Assembly: GCA_020284085.1 (NCBI GenBank)
Contig: JACEVL010005024.1
Coordinates: 124,001 to 188,000, forward strand
Reading direction: 5' to 3'
DNA: 64,000 bases
Source: Aporrectodea caliginosa
Taxonomy: Eukaryota; Annelida; Clitellata; Crassiclitellata; Lumbricidae
In this document: positions 40,001 through 55,000 of the stretch, in pieces
Position numbering within the stretch: the stretch's first letter is position 1
How the letters are laid out: every line of letters starts with the position of its first letter
The notes under the pieces: generated by a model
Databases searched by the model: none
Told to the model about the DNA's origin: nothing
What the model saw: only the letters and a program-made list of their open reading frames with translations
Made by a program: the position numbers and the translations under genes

Positions 40001-43000
40001 GCAGTGTCCTGATATCCCTCAGGCCTCCTCCGATTCTGTCGGTAGCCAGTTGTAGAATGTCTCCTCCGTGATTGAAATTTGACACCACTCCAAAGTCCTC
40101 CGCTGCCTCTGCACGGCTGCATCTCTGGCTTCGATATTTCAGGTAGCAGATGATGTATATATATTATTTGGCTGCAGCTCAGAACTGTCCAGGTGTAAAC
40201 TAGTCTACCTGTGTATATGAATATAGTGTAACTAGACTCAATTAAATTGAATTAGATGATGAGATGATAATTAATGTTGGTATTTTAGTTATGGTAGCAG
40301 TAGTTGATGAGTCTGATGAAAGCAATGTTGATGGATGTCATGCATTACTTTTTTCTGTGTTTGTAAATGCGTTGTCATAGACTGGCCAGACGCCTCTGTC
40401 GATTGCTCAGCGTCTTGGTTACATTTCTGTCGTTGAGATCCTGAAGCATATAACGACCGTGGCAGTTGATCCAGCTGCAATGGAAGAAAAGTACAAGGTC
40501 ATGTTCCCAGAAACAATGCAGGAGGCACCGATGTCGGATTCAGAGGAGGAAGGAGGTTCGTGGAAAAACTAATTTCTGTGGACCTCAGAATCAGCTTCCT
40601 TCTGGTCCATTTGGCCACATTTATGAATCTCTGTCTAAAGTCATTAGTGTCTTAGTTATACAAGTTAAAGTGATGCATATGGTCTTCCACACATGGGAAC
40701 TAAGTTTTTCAACAGGCTTCTGTATGAGTCTTGTATCAGCAAGGGTTGCCTTTGATATTCAGATGAATAATTGAAATTCTTTATGTTTTAATATATTAGA
40801 ATTCATTGAAAGCAGTTATAGTAAATCAGTTAGCATAACATATTTTAGGAAATTTACAGCATTAAGCATCTCTGGAATTAAATTTTATGTGATGAAGCAA
40901 TTTTCTTCATAGTTAATTAATGAGGTAGAACTTGTAGCGTAAACTGCACTGCACCTATGCTGCAGGTGAGGAATCCATTTTGGTTGACCAATCTTTCCAG
41001 TATTTGGCATCAGCAGAGAAGCCACATGAAGACAACAACATTGGAAAGGTAATTCTTTGCTAGAAAAAAACAGAAGGCCACAATACTTATTTCATTCAGT
41101 TTTGGGGCTTTTCTGACAACTGATTTTGAAGAAATGAGCCTTACTACAGGACAGGCACACAACAACACTCCAACAATTCCTTCTCTTGGTTCTTTGATGC
41201 AACCGGATGGACTGTTGCAAAAGTATCCTTTTAGATATCATACACGACAATCATACAAAACAAGTGCAATCCATCCTTAACGTTGCTGATTCAAACTTGA
41301 GATTTAGAGGTTAGACGCTAAGTGTTACTCTTCAGTCCCAATGCTTAGTCACTGTTTGCCAACACAGAAACTGTAGTCTATCAAGAACCATAGTTAAACT
41401 TTACCTCGATGTGACCATAGCTTTGAGCAAAAATGGTGCAGTTTAATATAAGATAAAGAGTACATGTTGGAAATATTTGACATTCAGCAACATGTGTGAC
41501 AAGATTACCATAACTGGTTGATGCACAAAGATTTAAATTTGAGATATTTTTATGGTAGGCTGCCATGCTGTTTAGATTTCTGAAGTCAGTAACCAAGTTA
41601 ATGTATGCGATGTGTTCATGCCTTGATTATTTCCTATTATTTATTGTTTATTATTTGAAAGTATCATATGACTAACATTGATTTTTTGAACTCATGTACA
41701 GCACCTTTCCTTCTGCCCTGGCAATGCTATGGCGCTGTACAAATCATCTTATTATTATTTAGATGTTTCACATTTGAATGTAATTTCATTACGTAGGACA
41801 ACAAAGAGGACTTCATTTTCGATCAGCTGAGTGAAAAAGGAAGCACGAGTTCATCCCTTGGTAAGGGTGCGTTCATCGACGACACAAAGTATTCAAAGGA
41901 CTCTGGCATCCTGCCAAGCGATTTCAAAGGGATCAAAGATGACAACATGATCATGTCTTTCTCCGAATGCAGTCAAACATCAATTAAGGTCAATTGTTGA
42001 ATTTTCATTTGTCTTCCTCTTCTATTTCTTTGTCATTTGCTCCTTTTAAGTTAACTAGTGTAATTTATGTAGCACAATCTATTAGTGTAGCATGCAATTG
42101 TGAAGATTGTGATCTGCTCATATAGGTCTTGTGGTTGAGATAAGGCATTGTTATGGGCTCGCATACTTTCTATGTGGCATTGTGACTGTCCCAAGGAATG
42201 GAATGGACTACGAATGTTTCTCTGATGCTTGAACTGTTTTTCTTCCTTCAGTAAAACACCAATTCCATCGGCTGTTGAATGTCTGGAAGTCTGGCTTCTC
42301 TTCATGTGGTCACTGATTAACCACAACTCAGATTCACTTTTCTGTCTGTCCATTGGTAGCAACTGATGGATAGCTGCAGGCCCAGTGTGGGCCCAATGAA
42401 CATGGCTGTCAAGGATACCACTGTTAAAATAAATATTTCTATGCAGCTGTTTGTTCTGATCAGCCCTTTTCAGAATCCATATATTACCCAGTTCTTAGAG
42501 TTATGTAACATGGTTAAATTGTCTTACAATACCATGATTGAGAAGAAACTTTCTCTGGCCAAAATAGCAAATAAGTAAGCTAACCAGTAAGGGAACTAGC
42601 TCTTAAAGATATTTGTTAAATATATAAAAGAAATTAGTTTATTAAATTAGTTTATTAGAAATTAGTTTATTAAGCAAATGTTAATCAATTACAAGTAAAT
42701 AAAAGTATAATAATAAAATTGGAAGGCTATATAAGAAACCAAAGAGGATGAATTTAGGCTTTTAATAATTTGAATGCTGATTACTTGTGACAGATGGAGA
42801 TGGTTCAGTCAGACCTCGTACCGTACCAGTATGCCAGCCAAGAGATGATGTCAAGTAGGACCAACCAGTACGATGAAGCCGATTACTATCAGTGTGCTTC
42901 CTCTTTCAGTGGAGTTTCGAATGGACATAGTTATGAGACATCGGCCGATTTCTCCAGTGATCATAGCACCACCTACTCTGGGTAATTTAACTCTCATCAT

Positions 43001-46000
43001 TTGTCCTATGATTGCTAATCTAATGGCTTCTTTGGCACCATTAGCCTCAATCGTAATATTAATAATAATAATAATAATATATTTTCTTTAATCAAGCGCC
43101 TGACAAACTGCACTGCGCTGTACATTTACATGTTATGACAATTAAACAATTTACAAGAACACAATGAAATGACAGAAGACACAAATCTTAACTACTAATA
43201 ATATTTTTCACGGTGCTAATAGCAGCCTACAAAGCATGTCCGCTCTACGGGGCTCGAACTCGGTACCTCTCGCTCTCTATGCCAGTGTGTTATCCAATGC
43301 GGTATCGGGTCCCCCTTTTTATTAATGGTGATAGCAAAGCATTGCTTCCATTTAAGTCATAGTTGAGAATCATAGTTTATTGGAGATGCTCAGTCAAAAT
43401 CCAAATGGTGTGGAAACCAGAGAATCAGGCTACGTTGGGGAAGCTTCTGTGTTTCTTTCGTGTTGAAAGAGGCGAGTCTTAAGTTTAGACCTGAAAGACA
43501 ACAAATAACTGACAGAATGCACAGAGTGAGTCAGCATGTTCCACAGCCTGACATTTTTGTCATCTTGTTTCCTGTATCTGAATACAAAGATGCCCAATCA
43601 TGAGCATTGATATTTGAAGATTTCCTGCTGGTATTCATAGCCTTCTTATTGTGAAATTGAACTTATGTAATTTAGTGTAATTTTTTTTAAAGCACCTGTT
43701 TAGTGGTTAGTTACAGTAAGCAGTGAATGTACAGTTGATTGGATGCATGTGTTTTGCGATGTTGGTGTTTCAGAAGTCCTTGAATTAGGTAGATTATACG
43801 GTTAAGTATCAGCTTTGGATGATTTTACCTCGACATCGTGGCTTCTGTAATCAATGAGGCTAGGTTGTTAACTAAACTTTTGACTGTTGAATTAATTCCT
43901 GCATTGAAGAGGCTAGAAAGGGACAACAACAAGTTACAAGAGCAGCCAAAAGAGAAGAAGTAGCCACTGCTTTGTAAATCATGTGAATCAACTGGAAGAG
44001 GTTACTTAAGAAAATGTCTTAGATCATGAGAAGTAACGAAGTATGGCTGCCAAAGCCAAATATTTGCACCTGCTGGCAGATGACTAAGAAACCAATCGTA
44101 ATCATACATGTATATTTGTATAGTAGTAATCTTACTGCTAAATATAGGTGGACTGATGTATAATTATCTGCTGATATACAACATGTTTTCTTTTATGTTT
44201 GCTCATGCTGCCTTTTAGGATGATAAAATGGAAAAGGTAATCATGGACTGTTAATTCTTTGTAGGGAATATTTCCGTTGAAATACCACATAATATATTTT
44301 ATATTTGCATTCGGCGTATTGCTTTTGACACATTGGAAATAGTTTGTGAACTTTTGATTCCCAGGGTTGAGTAGTGGGGGGGCCGATCATTGTTACGGTG
44401 TGAACAAACTTACATTCTACTGGTTTTGCGTAGCGCGAAGTGACTCTCCCCAAAGCTATTACCATGTATTGTATTGCATTTGAACGCTTGTTATAGCGCC
44501 TCTACCAGATTGCCCATTCAGAGGTGCTCCCGACTACTGCGCGAACGTATGAGCAATTGCGAGTGAAGGACTTGCCCAGGGTCCCTGCACGGCGGTTTTG
44601 AGGTGGATTCGAACCCGCAACCCTCCAGCATGACATCTGTGTTATTTAGTGTACAGTGAAAAGAATTGCAGTGTAACACTAAATATAGGAAGTAGGTTTA
44701 ACTAAATTACATGAATGTGTTATTTAAGACTTATTTCCTTTTCATTGTATTTTCATAAGATTTATCATGTTTAGTCATACTACTTATGTTTAGGTTTTTA
44801 AAGTGAGCCTTATTTCATAATGGTAGAGAGTGCAGCATCAGCATTGGTAGATTATTGAGGAAAAACTAGCTTCTATAGGTCGATTACATAGTGCTGAAAT
44901 GCAAATTAAGATTTCTGGAGAGTTTGGGTAATTCTTGCAGAAGCAATTCCATGAAGCTGGGTAAACTATGAAGGAAAGCAACATGTTCATTAAGAATGCA
45001 GTTTCTGAAGTTATAGTAAAGTCAAAATGGGGAACCATTTAGTGAAGTAAAGATTGTGCAATTTTTCAAGAATTCAGCTGATCCAGAGAATAAAAAACAT
45101 TTGAATGGCTAGAGCCTGTAAAGATCTGGTCTGGCAAAAGTGATATGGAAAGAAATGGCATTAAAGAACTAATTCTAATGGCAGTGTGCTGGAAAGACAG
45201 TTTGTTTCTCTCGTGTGACCTGGGTTTACAGAAGAGACAGCACCTAAACTATTAATAATAGTAGGCCAAAGCTGTTCATTGGGCCAAGTGTTTGAAAAGC
45301 GAATGGACCATTGCTAGAATTATTTTTATTATTATTATTATTACTGTTATTAGTAGTAGTAGTAGTAGTAATAATGATAGTGGTAGTAGATAAGTAGCAT
45401 CATCAGTAATTTTTACAGTACAGATAACCTAACGGGATTACTCCAAACTGAGCTAATTGTGTGTCATTTTGTGTCATCTGACTAGCTGTGGCTAATGTTA
45501 TGTAGTTTTAAGACAGTTTGTGTTGTTCAGTTGAAAAGCAAAAACAGTTTCAATGTTGGTTTGTAGAGTCATGAAAATGAGAGTTGACAACATTGATCGT
45601 CTGTTCAGGAATAGAACTTTATTATTAGGAATTTTTGCCCTGGATGGTAATTGGAGAAAGAGGAGGACAAGGAGGAGGAGGATGAAAAGCCTGGAAAATG
45701 ATGAGCAGCAGAGGATGGAAGGAAATATAAAAGTAGTTGTTCTATGAAGTTTCCATTTACCTTTCTGCATGCAGTACTTCAGCACTCTCCCCAGGCATCA
45801 TTTGGCAAGTGCGGATGGAAGTAACTATAGGCACATTGATATAGGGATCTTCGGAAGGGCGTTCCAAGTACATTGATGGGTATGAAGACAAGGAATTGAA
45901 GAATAGGTGAAATAGGTACTGAGCAAGAAAGAGGGGACAGATCAGCTTATATGCTATTTAGATTTTATCTATGGACAATATAAAATCCCTCTGGAACAAG

Positions 46001-49000
46001 AAATTACACCAGGATCAGTTGATGGGAATCTACAGTAACTTTAAATTTACTCTTTAAAATTGATTGATCTGGAAGCTCTTGCTCAATTTGTAATGTGCAT
46101 TCTGCAGTTGTTACAATGAGTGTTGTGGTGTTTGATATCAATGTCTTCATAGTTTCCTGGTGAGCTTTATGGTTGATGCTCGGGGTGGTGCAATGAGAGG
46201 GTGCCGCCATTCCGGAGTGCGAATTATTATTCCTCCTGGAAAAGCGTGCATGCCAACCAGGGTCACTTGTCGCCTTGTCAAGAAGGAGAAGGTGATGCAT
46301 CCTCCCGCTCTGATGGAAGGCGAGGCTCTGGCGAGCAGGATTCTGGAGATGGGTCCTGTGGGTGCCAGGTTCAGCGGGTAAGCAACACCAAGAAGTCTGC
46401 TTGGGCTCTTGAGTATGGTAGTTGTACACTGTGAGTGTATCACAGGTTTACATTGTTAATAACTAATGCCTTCAGATAAATTTTTATGACTTACAAAGTT
46501 GTCTGGGATCACTGCACAGTATATCTCAAAGCTTGTTCCAACACAGTTTATGTTGTATGAGAAAGCGATTGTGTGCTCACCTGTACATTAGCTGATCATA
46601 GTAAGCCTTCTGATTTATTACTAACAGTTTGCATTGGCTTGATACCATGATAGTGGTTAGCATACTGAATTGACAAAACAGGGATTGGGGATGATTTCAA
46701 ATCCCATCTGAATGAAAAGTTATTCATATTATTATTATTCTACCAGAGTAGAAGTGAATCCTCAGGAACAACAAATTCTGTTAAGTAAAATAAATGCTGT
46801 TATTATTTTGCACTTGTGTAGCAGAGTCATACAGAATGGGTAGTCAGGTGCGAGGTGGTAGCGCATTTTGATATCATTCAACTGTTTGAAAGCCCAATGA
46901 TGTCATCTTGGAGCATAAGTTGAACATTCTCTAGAAGCAGCATACAGTTAATGCTGTCTCCCAACATGCAACCTACTCTCTCATGATCATGACGTCATTT
47001 GACATAACTGCATTTGGCTTGTTTTCTCTCAGTAACTGTCTTATTCAGTCAATTGCATATTTTCTATGTATTTTGTAGGCCAGTGATAATTGAGGTTCCT
47101 CATTTCGCTTCGCTTCGTGGAAAGGAACGTGAGATAACTGTGTTGCGCAGTGAAAACGGACAGACTTGGCGAGAACACACAGTTCCAGCGACAGAAGAGG
47201 CGGTACTTGATGCCCTTCAAGGAACTTCATTTTCTGGTATTTTTTCAAATATTTATCGTGAATTGAATGATGTTTATTGGATTAATATTAATGAGCTCAT
47301 TCACTGAAATAAACTAAAGAGTGCATGTTGACTCTATTCTTACCCAGAGGCAGAATTTTAAAATTATGTTGGTTGTTTGCATTCAAAATGAGATTACTGG
47401 TAAATTTCTTTTATTTAGTATTGCTGATTGGTTTTGTCGGCTGAAAAACATTGTCTGTGCTGTTGCATTTTGTAGACATGGAGAGTGCAGATGACTTGAT
47501 CCAGAAAAGAATCACACGCATTCTGACAACTGATATCCCACAGTACTTTGCTGTCGTGGCGCGTGTCCGACAAGAAACAAGTACCATCGGCCCAGATGGT
47601 GGAATGATCAGTTCCACCGTTGTTCCACGGGTCCAGGCAATCTTTCCAGAAGGATCCTTGACAAAGAACATCAAAGTTGGTCTCCAGGTCAGTGTTCTCA
47701 AATACCATGATGAACGTTTATAGGCCACAGTTTCTAATCTAGCATTCGTAAACTAGCCAAGCTGCATTGAGCTATGCCTCTTCATGAAAACAGATGTTTG
47801 TTAATGTTTGTTGAGCTGTGACAGACTGGGCTTAGTAAGACTTCATATCATTAATGCATGTAATAGTTGAGTGATTTTCTGACCTTGCCTTGAACTCATT
47901 TCGCTGTAGGTGCAACCAGTTCCATCCGAACTGGTTTCAAAGCTGTTGGGCAATCGTGTGGCAGTCAGTCCAATTGTCACGGTTGAACCACGACGCCGCA
48001 AGTTCCACAAACCAATTACTCTGACAATACCTGTCCCAATGGCTGCCCAGAAAGGAATGCTTAACCAATACGGAGGAGAAACACCAACGCTTCGACTGCT
48101 CTGCAGCATCATGGGTCAGTTAAAAGATTTATCAAAAACTCATGTTTTAACATTATAATACTATTACGATTCTCAATTTAACTATCTTGGAAGGAACCTT
48201 TACAGCAAAGTCTGTTGGCCTTTCTTGTAAAGTGTTGTGTTGCATTTAATTCAGGAGTAAAGTAAAGGTTTGATGATTGTCGGGTAATAAGAGTGCCCCT
48301 AGAAAACGCCAATTAAATTATATAATTTATATATTTTGAGGTAAATACGCTTTTGTGTTAGGTGGAACAAGTCCTGCACAGTGGGAAGACATAACTGGAA
48401 CGACGCCTCTCACATTCATCAATGACTGTGTCTCATTCACAACTACTGTGTCTGCAAGGTATTTGTTCATCCGTTCATTTGTGTTTCAGTCATTCATTCG
48501 CTCACTCAATCACCCATTCATCAATTCATTCTTTTATTTAATCATATGTTCATTTATCCATTCATTCATCAGTTCCTTTGGTGCATTGCCAGAGACACTT
48601 CATGCATTGTGTTCCTTTGTGAAATGTATGCAGTTCATTGTGAAGACACAATTCGTAGTGTGGTAACTTGTTGGTTGCCATCATATTGTGTCATTTTGAT
48701 GGCATTGAGTGCTATTGATTGAATAACTATTAGTTAGGAAACTGATAGCAATGAAGACAGAATAGTGAGCAGGTGAAAGAAGATGGGAATAACAATAGCA
48801 AGGAGGAGAAAAGATGAAGAGTATAAGGAACTGTTGAAGAAGAATAAGAAGTATGAAAGAGAATTAAGGAGAAAAGTGAGAGAATTATGAAAGTATTGGC
48901 AAGGACGAATGATCGTCCAAAACTTCTTTCTTTATTATTCCTTTCATTTCACTTCATTAGTCAGTGAAGCTGTTTTACAGTCCACTCTGTGGTTTATTTC

Positions 49001-52000
49001 TCTTTAGATTTTGGCTCATGGATTGTCAGAATGTGAATGAGTCAGCCAAAATGGCATCTGACCTCTATCACGAGATCATACTTGTTCCGTTTATGGCGAG
49101 GTTCGTCGTATTCGCCAAGCGACACGATGCAATGGAAGCTCGACTGCGTATCTTCTGCATGACTGATGATAAAATGGATAAACTGCTTGAGAATCGGGAG
49201 CATTTCAAACATGCTGCAAGAAGCGTTGATGTAGAGGTAGATACGAAACCCTCATCCTACGCTTTATTTTTTTGGCCAACTGACAACTTGGCAGGCAACT
49301 CTCGGCTGTCTTTGTCCACACTTTTTATCATTTGCTCTTTAGGCTGGTTATATATATTGAAATAACTGCTGAACCAGTCAGATTTCAAAGCCTGATTAAT
49401 TATTGGACAACTAAATGGTTTTTCTTTTCGGAGTAAAGCTGCAGCTGTGCATAACTTTCTCTGCCACTTGCTCTATTTTTGACTGTCTTTTTGGGTGAAT
49501 TTGAGCCACTGCTGGAATATGTGACCTGCATTTCTGATATAGTTAATATGGGTGATTTCAATATTGACATGGATGTAGGTAGTCACTGCTCCTTAGCATT
49601 TATGGATACTTTAGAATGATTGGATATGAAACAGTTTTACCTCTCCAACACATACCAAGATCACACCTTTGATGTCTTAATAACTCATTCTGATTCTCAA
49701 TCACTTTGTTCAGTTTGATTGGTTAGGGTTGTTGAAATCCCTCGATTTTATGTGTGTTATCATTGGATCTGTGTAAAGTGCAACACTGAAATAGTTTCCA
49801 GAATGTTCGTAAGACCATCCTTTATCCCTATCATTTGCTAAGCTGTTCAAAACAATGGAGAATGTATTGAATACAAGTGGTACATTTATGTCTGAAAACT
49901 AATTGTAGATTGTTTCTTTGGTGTTGTTTAGGTTCTTGAAGGAAAGCCTCAGTACATTGAAATGGGTGGCAACGTCGTTCCAGTAACAAAGTCCGGTGAG
50001 AAGCTCTGCGTTGGATTCCGTGCGTTTCGAGAGAACCGTCTGCCAATAGTTGTTCGAATTCGTGACTTCAACCATGAAGCTTCAGGCCTGATGGCATTCA
50101 TGCGTGAACCAAAAGGTGCCAGGTCAGGGGTCACGCAGGTCTCAATCTGCACTCTGACAATTCCATTGCCTGACTATGAACCCAGTGAACCACCGGCTGA
50201 ACTGGATGAACTAGAAATGAACTATGAGTCCATCAAGAAACGACCGGGTCAGTTGCCTCCAATTAGATCTACCAGCTTCTTGTAGTTTCTGCTTTTGCTT
50301 TGGCACCAACTTCCGCCTATGTATTGTAAGAACACTTTGCGTTGAGAAGATTGGTTTCAAGAGAACTGTCAACCATTTTGTAGCTTAACATTAACTCAAG
50401 ATAAGACACAAAGTCTCTGATTTTGTTACGTGTAATTAATTAGCAAACAGTTTAATGACAGCAGTACTTCAGACCTGGACATAATATTCTCTACATGCAC
50501 GAATCTATCAATGATATTCATAACTTAAACTATCAACAGAATCTTATTGCGTTTTCTTAACAATGCATTTGAGACTGCCTTTTATAGGCTCTTTCATCAA
50601 GAGAGCAGAGAGATTAAACTGGTCTGAACTGATCTGTGACTCATCACAGTGTTAGTGCATCATTCCAGTGCAAGCACCATTTGATGGAATTGCCAGCCAA
50701 TGTCATACCATCCCTTCAGGCATTCGATGCATTGCCACTAGATGCATCCAACAGTCTGAAGCATGCTATTGCTGCATTTAACCACAATCATGTATGTAGT
50801 CAGCTTGTGTTGAGATAAGTAAGAAAAAGTAAAGACAGAATATTGTGCCTCATCGAATGACACCTGCAAGCCAATCTTAAGCAAACAGTTCAACAGCACT
50901 GCTTATCAATGTGACATCAGAAATTTTCAATACAAATGTTCACACCGAAAGCTTGCTGCCTTTGGCATAATTTTACTTTCACATAAACAGATGATTCATT
51001 CTGTATGTTTGTGTGTGCCTAAGTATCTTGCAAAAGCACTGCCTGTGTGTACCTAACTGATGTTAAAGACATTAAGAATGAGATGTTAATCAATAAGGTA
51101 ACAGTACTCAGATAAGCAGAAGTCACCACTGGCAAGCTCCAGCAGACATTTGGAGTCCAACGAATGGATTTGGTTCATGGAAGAGAGAGAGTCAACCTGT
51201 GCCACATGAGACTTCAAACGCCATCCAAAACACTCAACAGCTATGGCAAAAAGAGAGAAATTTCACCAAGAATGCATGCATGTAATAGGACACATTATAG
51301 AAGTCCAAATGAAAATTATTGAGCAGAATCCTCATGTGACTGATCAAAATTGATATGCTACAGAAACATGTGGCGATCTTGGCCACTTGCACCATGAGCC
51401 GTGTGTGCATATGATCATGCATATGCGTTTTTGGCTCTGTGTCAGAGTGGAATAACTTGGCAGCAGAATGACCAGAAGACATTTGCATTGGGTAGGAAGC
51501 TGGTCTTGTCTACCATATGTTTGGATATAATACAAGTACCAAGTTTATTTAATACCTAATGCAGGAAGTTTTGTTTATTTAAGAAAATTCCAAATTTGCT
51601 ACCTTTCAGGTAATTCTAAAAATATGTGCTGATACAAATATTTAATTGACTACTAAAGATAGAAATAATATTTACTAATAAATATTTCTGCTGTTTTGGT
51701 TTTAGGTGAGGAACAGATTTCTGTGGCTGAGCCGTGGTTGACTGACGTTGCTGGTTCACTTGGTCCAGATTGGGTAAAACTCGCTCATCAAATGAAGGTT
51801 GATGATTCGGAAATCACCAAAGCTGAGGAAAAGTATGCAGATGACAGCAAGAAAGCCCTAGTTATTCTGCGCTTGTGGATTCAGAAGTATGGGGAGAGGG
51901 CAACGGGAAATGCACTGGAAAAAGCGTTGAAGTCCATCGGCCATGAAGACATTGTTCGCAAGTGCATGTATGACATAGAAGAAGCAAGTGATGCTGTAGA

Positions 52001-55000
52001 AAAGGCCAGGGTATATTTGGACTCAAGTAAGTGGTAGTTGTTTCTGGCAGTATTAGTGTTCAGAACATGTGTAAACGTCCAAGTTAACTCTTTGAACCAG
52101 TATAGCTGGACTGTCAACTTTCAATTATGAACATTATTCCCATATCGACTTCAAGGTTCATGGATTAGCTGCACAAGGCCAAATACCATCTTCATGGTCT
52201 ATATTTATCCATGTTTGGCTGAATGAGGATAATATATAGACAGGATGACTTACTTACCATTAAATCTAATTCACCTTTCTATATATAGCTTATATCTCAG
52301 TCAATTTTGAGGTTTGTTATTTTAGTCTGTCTACGTGTTTTACAACCCATTTCCAAAATAGGGTCATGTGTTAGAGAAAGACAGTTAGCTTACAGCCAGT
52401 TAACCAAAATGCTAATACCCAAGGCTTCAGATGAAAGTGAAAATAAAAATTCAAGAGAAACAAAGTTAGCAGAAAGCATTCAGCTATGGCTGAATGTAGA
52501 GAAACAGTCATGGACAATGACAGTGTCCATACTGAGGATGTAGAATCTGACAGTAACTGATATTTCAAAATAGAGTTCCAAAATAGAATTGAAAATGTAA
52601 AAGTAATTTATGTTATAATAATTATGTTCTTGTAATTGCAAAAAAATTTGAATTCAAAATTAGTTTTAAAACTTGTTGCTAATTGACTAGGTATGTGGGG
52701 TTTCGCTGTGGGTGCTTGTGATGGATATTGTGTTCTTTTGGGAGAATATGTTTCATAGGATTAATGGCCACTAAGGGTGGCTGTACATAGTGCTGCATTG
52801 CAGTGAATGCTTCATAAGAATACCAATTGTCTGGGGTCAATAGATGCTTCAGACAGCCATCTGCCGGTCAAAATGCTGTAAATTGTGGGAAATTACTTTA
52901 TTTATTGTTAAAAGTGTACAGAACAAATGGATCACTAACTGTACAGAACTTTAAATTTACCTTAATGCTGTGTCATAATGTTTTTTATCTGACTTATAAG
53001 TCAGGTTTCTAGAATAAAACTACTGATACTTGTATTGCTTGACTCGTAAGAATGTTTGGCTCATTGGTCAATGCTGAATCACTGTGTTTGTAAATATGTA
53101 GCAACAGCCGGTTTCGATGCGCTGAGGGAGGAGCTTGGTTCTTCCCAAGGTTCGTCTGTCCCAAGAGGAGGCGTTTCTCTTGATGTTTCGTATGAAGAAC
53201 AGGACATCCTTAAGGTTGCTACTCAATTCTCTTGTTCCAATTGTATTGTATTGATACATATTGTCCACTGCGCCTTTGTGAGGTTCTTGTCAGATGCTAT
53301 TATACATATATACATAGGCCTACGTCTTGGGTTTTGACCACTTGCAGGTTGTCATCATGTGGAATGAGCAAATTCCACAATTATGTTGAATCTTGCAGTC
53401 TTTGATGAAGAGATCTCCAGTTGTTGAACTAGGATCTCGAGTTCTGTGATTCAGCCAAAAGATGCTGTAGCATTACAAATACAAGAACACAATTAACACA
53501 CGATCATCCCATTTTTCTATCTTTCCATCATAGACGCTTTCAGTGCTAGCAAAATCTGCATGCAGCTTATTCATATTTACTTTCAGAAATGTTACTGCAG
53601 GCGTTTCTAGCATCTTCTTTGACATGGCTGCTTAAAGGATGATGTGTTATAGCGGTTACTTAATGCTTTGTATGTACATATTTTATTTGTACCAAAATAT
53701 TATGAGAGCAATCATGCATAAATCTTGCAGAAATGCAAAGATACCATTTCCAGAGACCGTGTGACCACTTGGAACTGGTTTTACATGTAAGTTTGGAAGA
53801 TTACAAGGTATAATCATTTAGGTTGCTCAAAGGCTAATATTGTGGTCTTCATGGCCCGTCCTCCGATAGGACCCGGAATCATCTTGTGCTTTCTTTGCAA
53901 CCTCAGGACCTTGTATTCCGTTTCGTGGCTTTTTAAAGCTGTCTTTTGAGGTTTCTGTTTCTTTTGTACTGTTTTGCTTATGTAGTGGCTGATCACGTGA
54001 CGTAAACAGACGTTGATTAATTACTAAGTAATTTTGATTTAGCACAAGTGTGATTCCTTACTAATTTCCACTCAGTGAATTAGTAAATATGATTTTCTTA
54101 CAGGAGTCCGAATCCATTGCTGATGAAAGTACAACAACTTTGGATGGAAATAACATGGGTAAAGTAATCATCATTTGTCTCAGTTATTATGGTAGTTGTG
54201 CTGATCATCATCAATCAATCAATCAATCAATCAATCGTTTATTTGTAGCCAAACAACGATAAACAATAATATTACAAATCAGATTGCACTTTTAAGTATG
54301 GATTGTTGAATACCACAAGGGAAGGCCCTGAAGGGATCAAAGATCCCGCTAAGTAGGGACACCTCTATGTAATTTCAATAGAATATGTGGCGACCGAAAG
54401 ATGCTTTACTAAGTAGAACAGTTGTTGACTTGATTAACATAAAAAATCTTAACTAACTTTAACTAATTTAAACTAAATATCGAAAGTAAAAGGAATGAGT
54501 GGGAAGTGCAGTTAAACACATGGAAATAAAAGATTAATACATCAAAGCATTAATAATCACCTTCAACTAAATAAGTGCGAAGCTTATTCTTAAACAGTGT
54601 AAGTGAGGGAGATTTTCTGATTTCTTGAGGAATTTTATTCCAGGTAGTGGCACCAATAGATTTTATTGAGAACTGACGAGTGTTAGAGCGGGCAAAGACA
54701 CTTCTATAATTTACGGAGTTTCTTGTTAAGTGGGAGTGAACCTCTGAGGCAAGATTAAAGAATCCCTTGTACACTGGAGGTAGTAGGCCTCGGTTGTACT
54801 TGTACATAAATTCACCGATTTGGTACAGCCTGAGCTGCTCTAATTTAATACTTTAAAGTTAACAAATAGAGGGTTGGTATGAGATCCATAAGTAGTACCA
54901 TCCACTATACGAATCACCCGTTTTTGCAAAGTTATCAGTCTTTGTAACCTTGTAGTGTAGGTTGAGGCCCATACTAGATTACAATAAGCTAAATAAGGAT

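Larger units (their letters stand above)
43320..46152 (+). other. Distal part of intron 23
   Basis: Apart from the candidate microexon at 44219 and the SINE at 44478, this holds AT-rich sequence, an (ATT)/(AGT) trinucleotide tract at 45320-45390 and a GGA-rich stretch at 45655-45730. No ankyrin exon was found. Confidence 0.6.

Noticed and set aside
43240..43316. Possible minus-strand tRNA gene
   Set aside because: It has A- and B-box-like motifs and tRNA size, but it continues into a SINE body with an ATT tail and does not form a clean cloverleaf by eye; listed as a SINE.
46004..46443. Minus-strand open frames opposite ankyrin exon 24
   Set aside because: Shadow frames of a strongly coding plus-strand exon.
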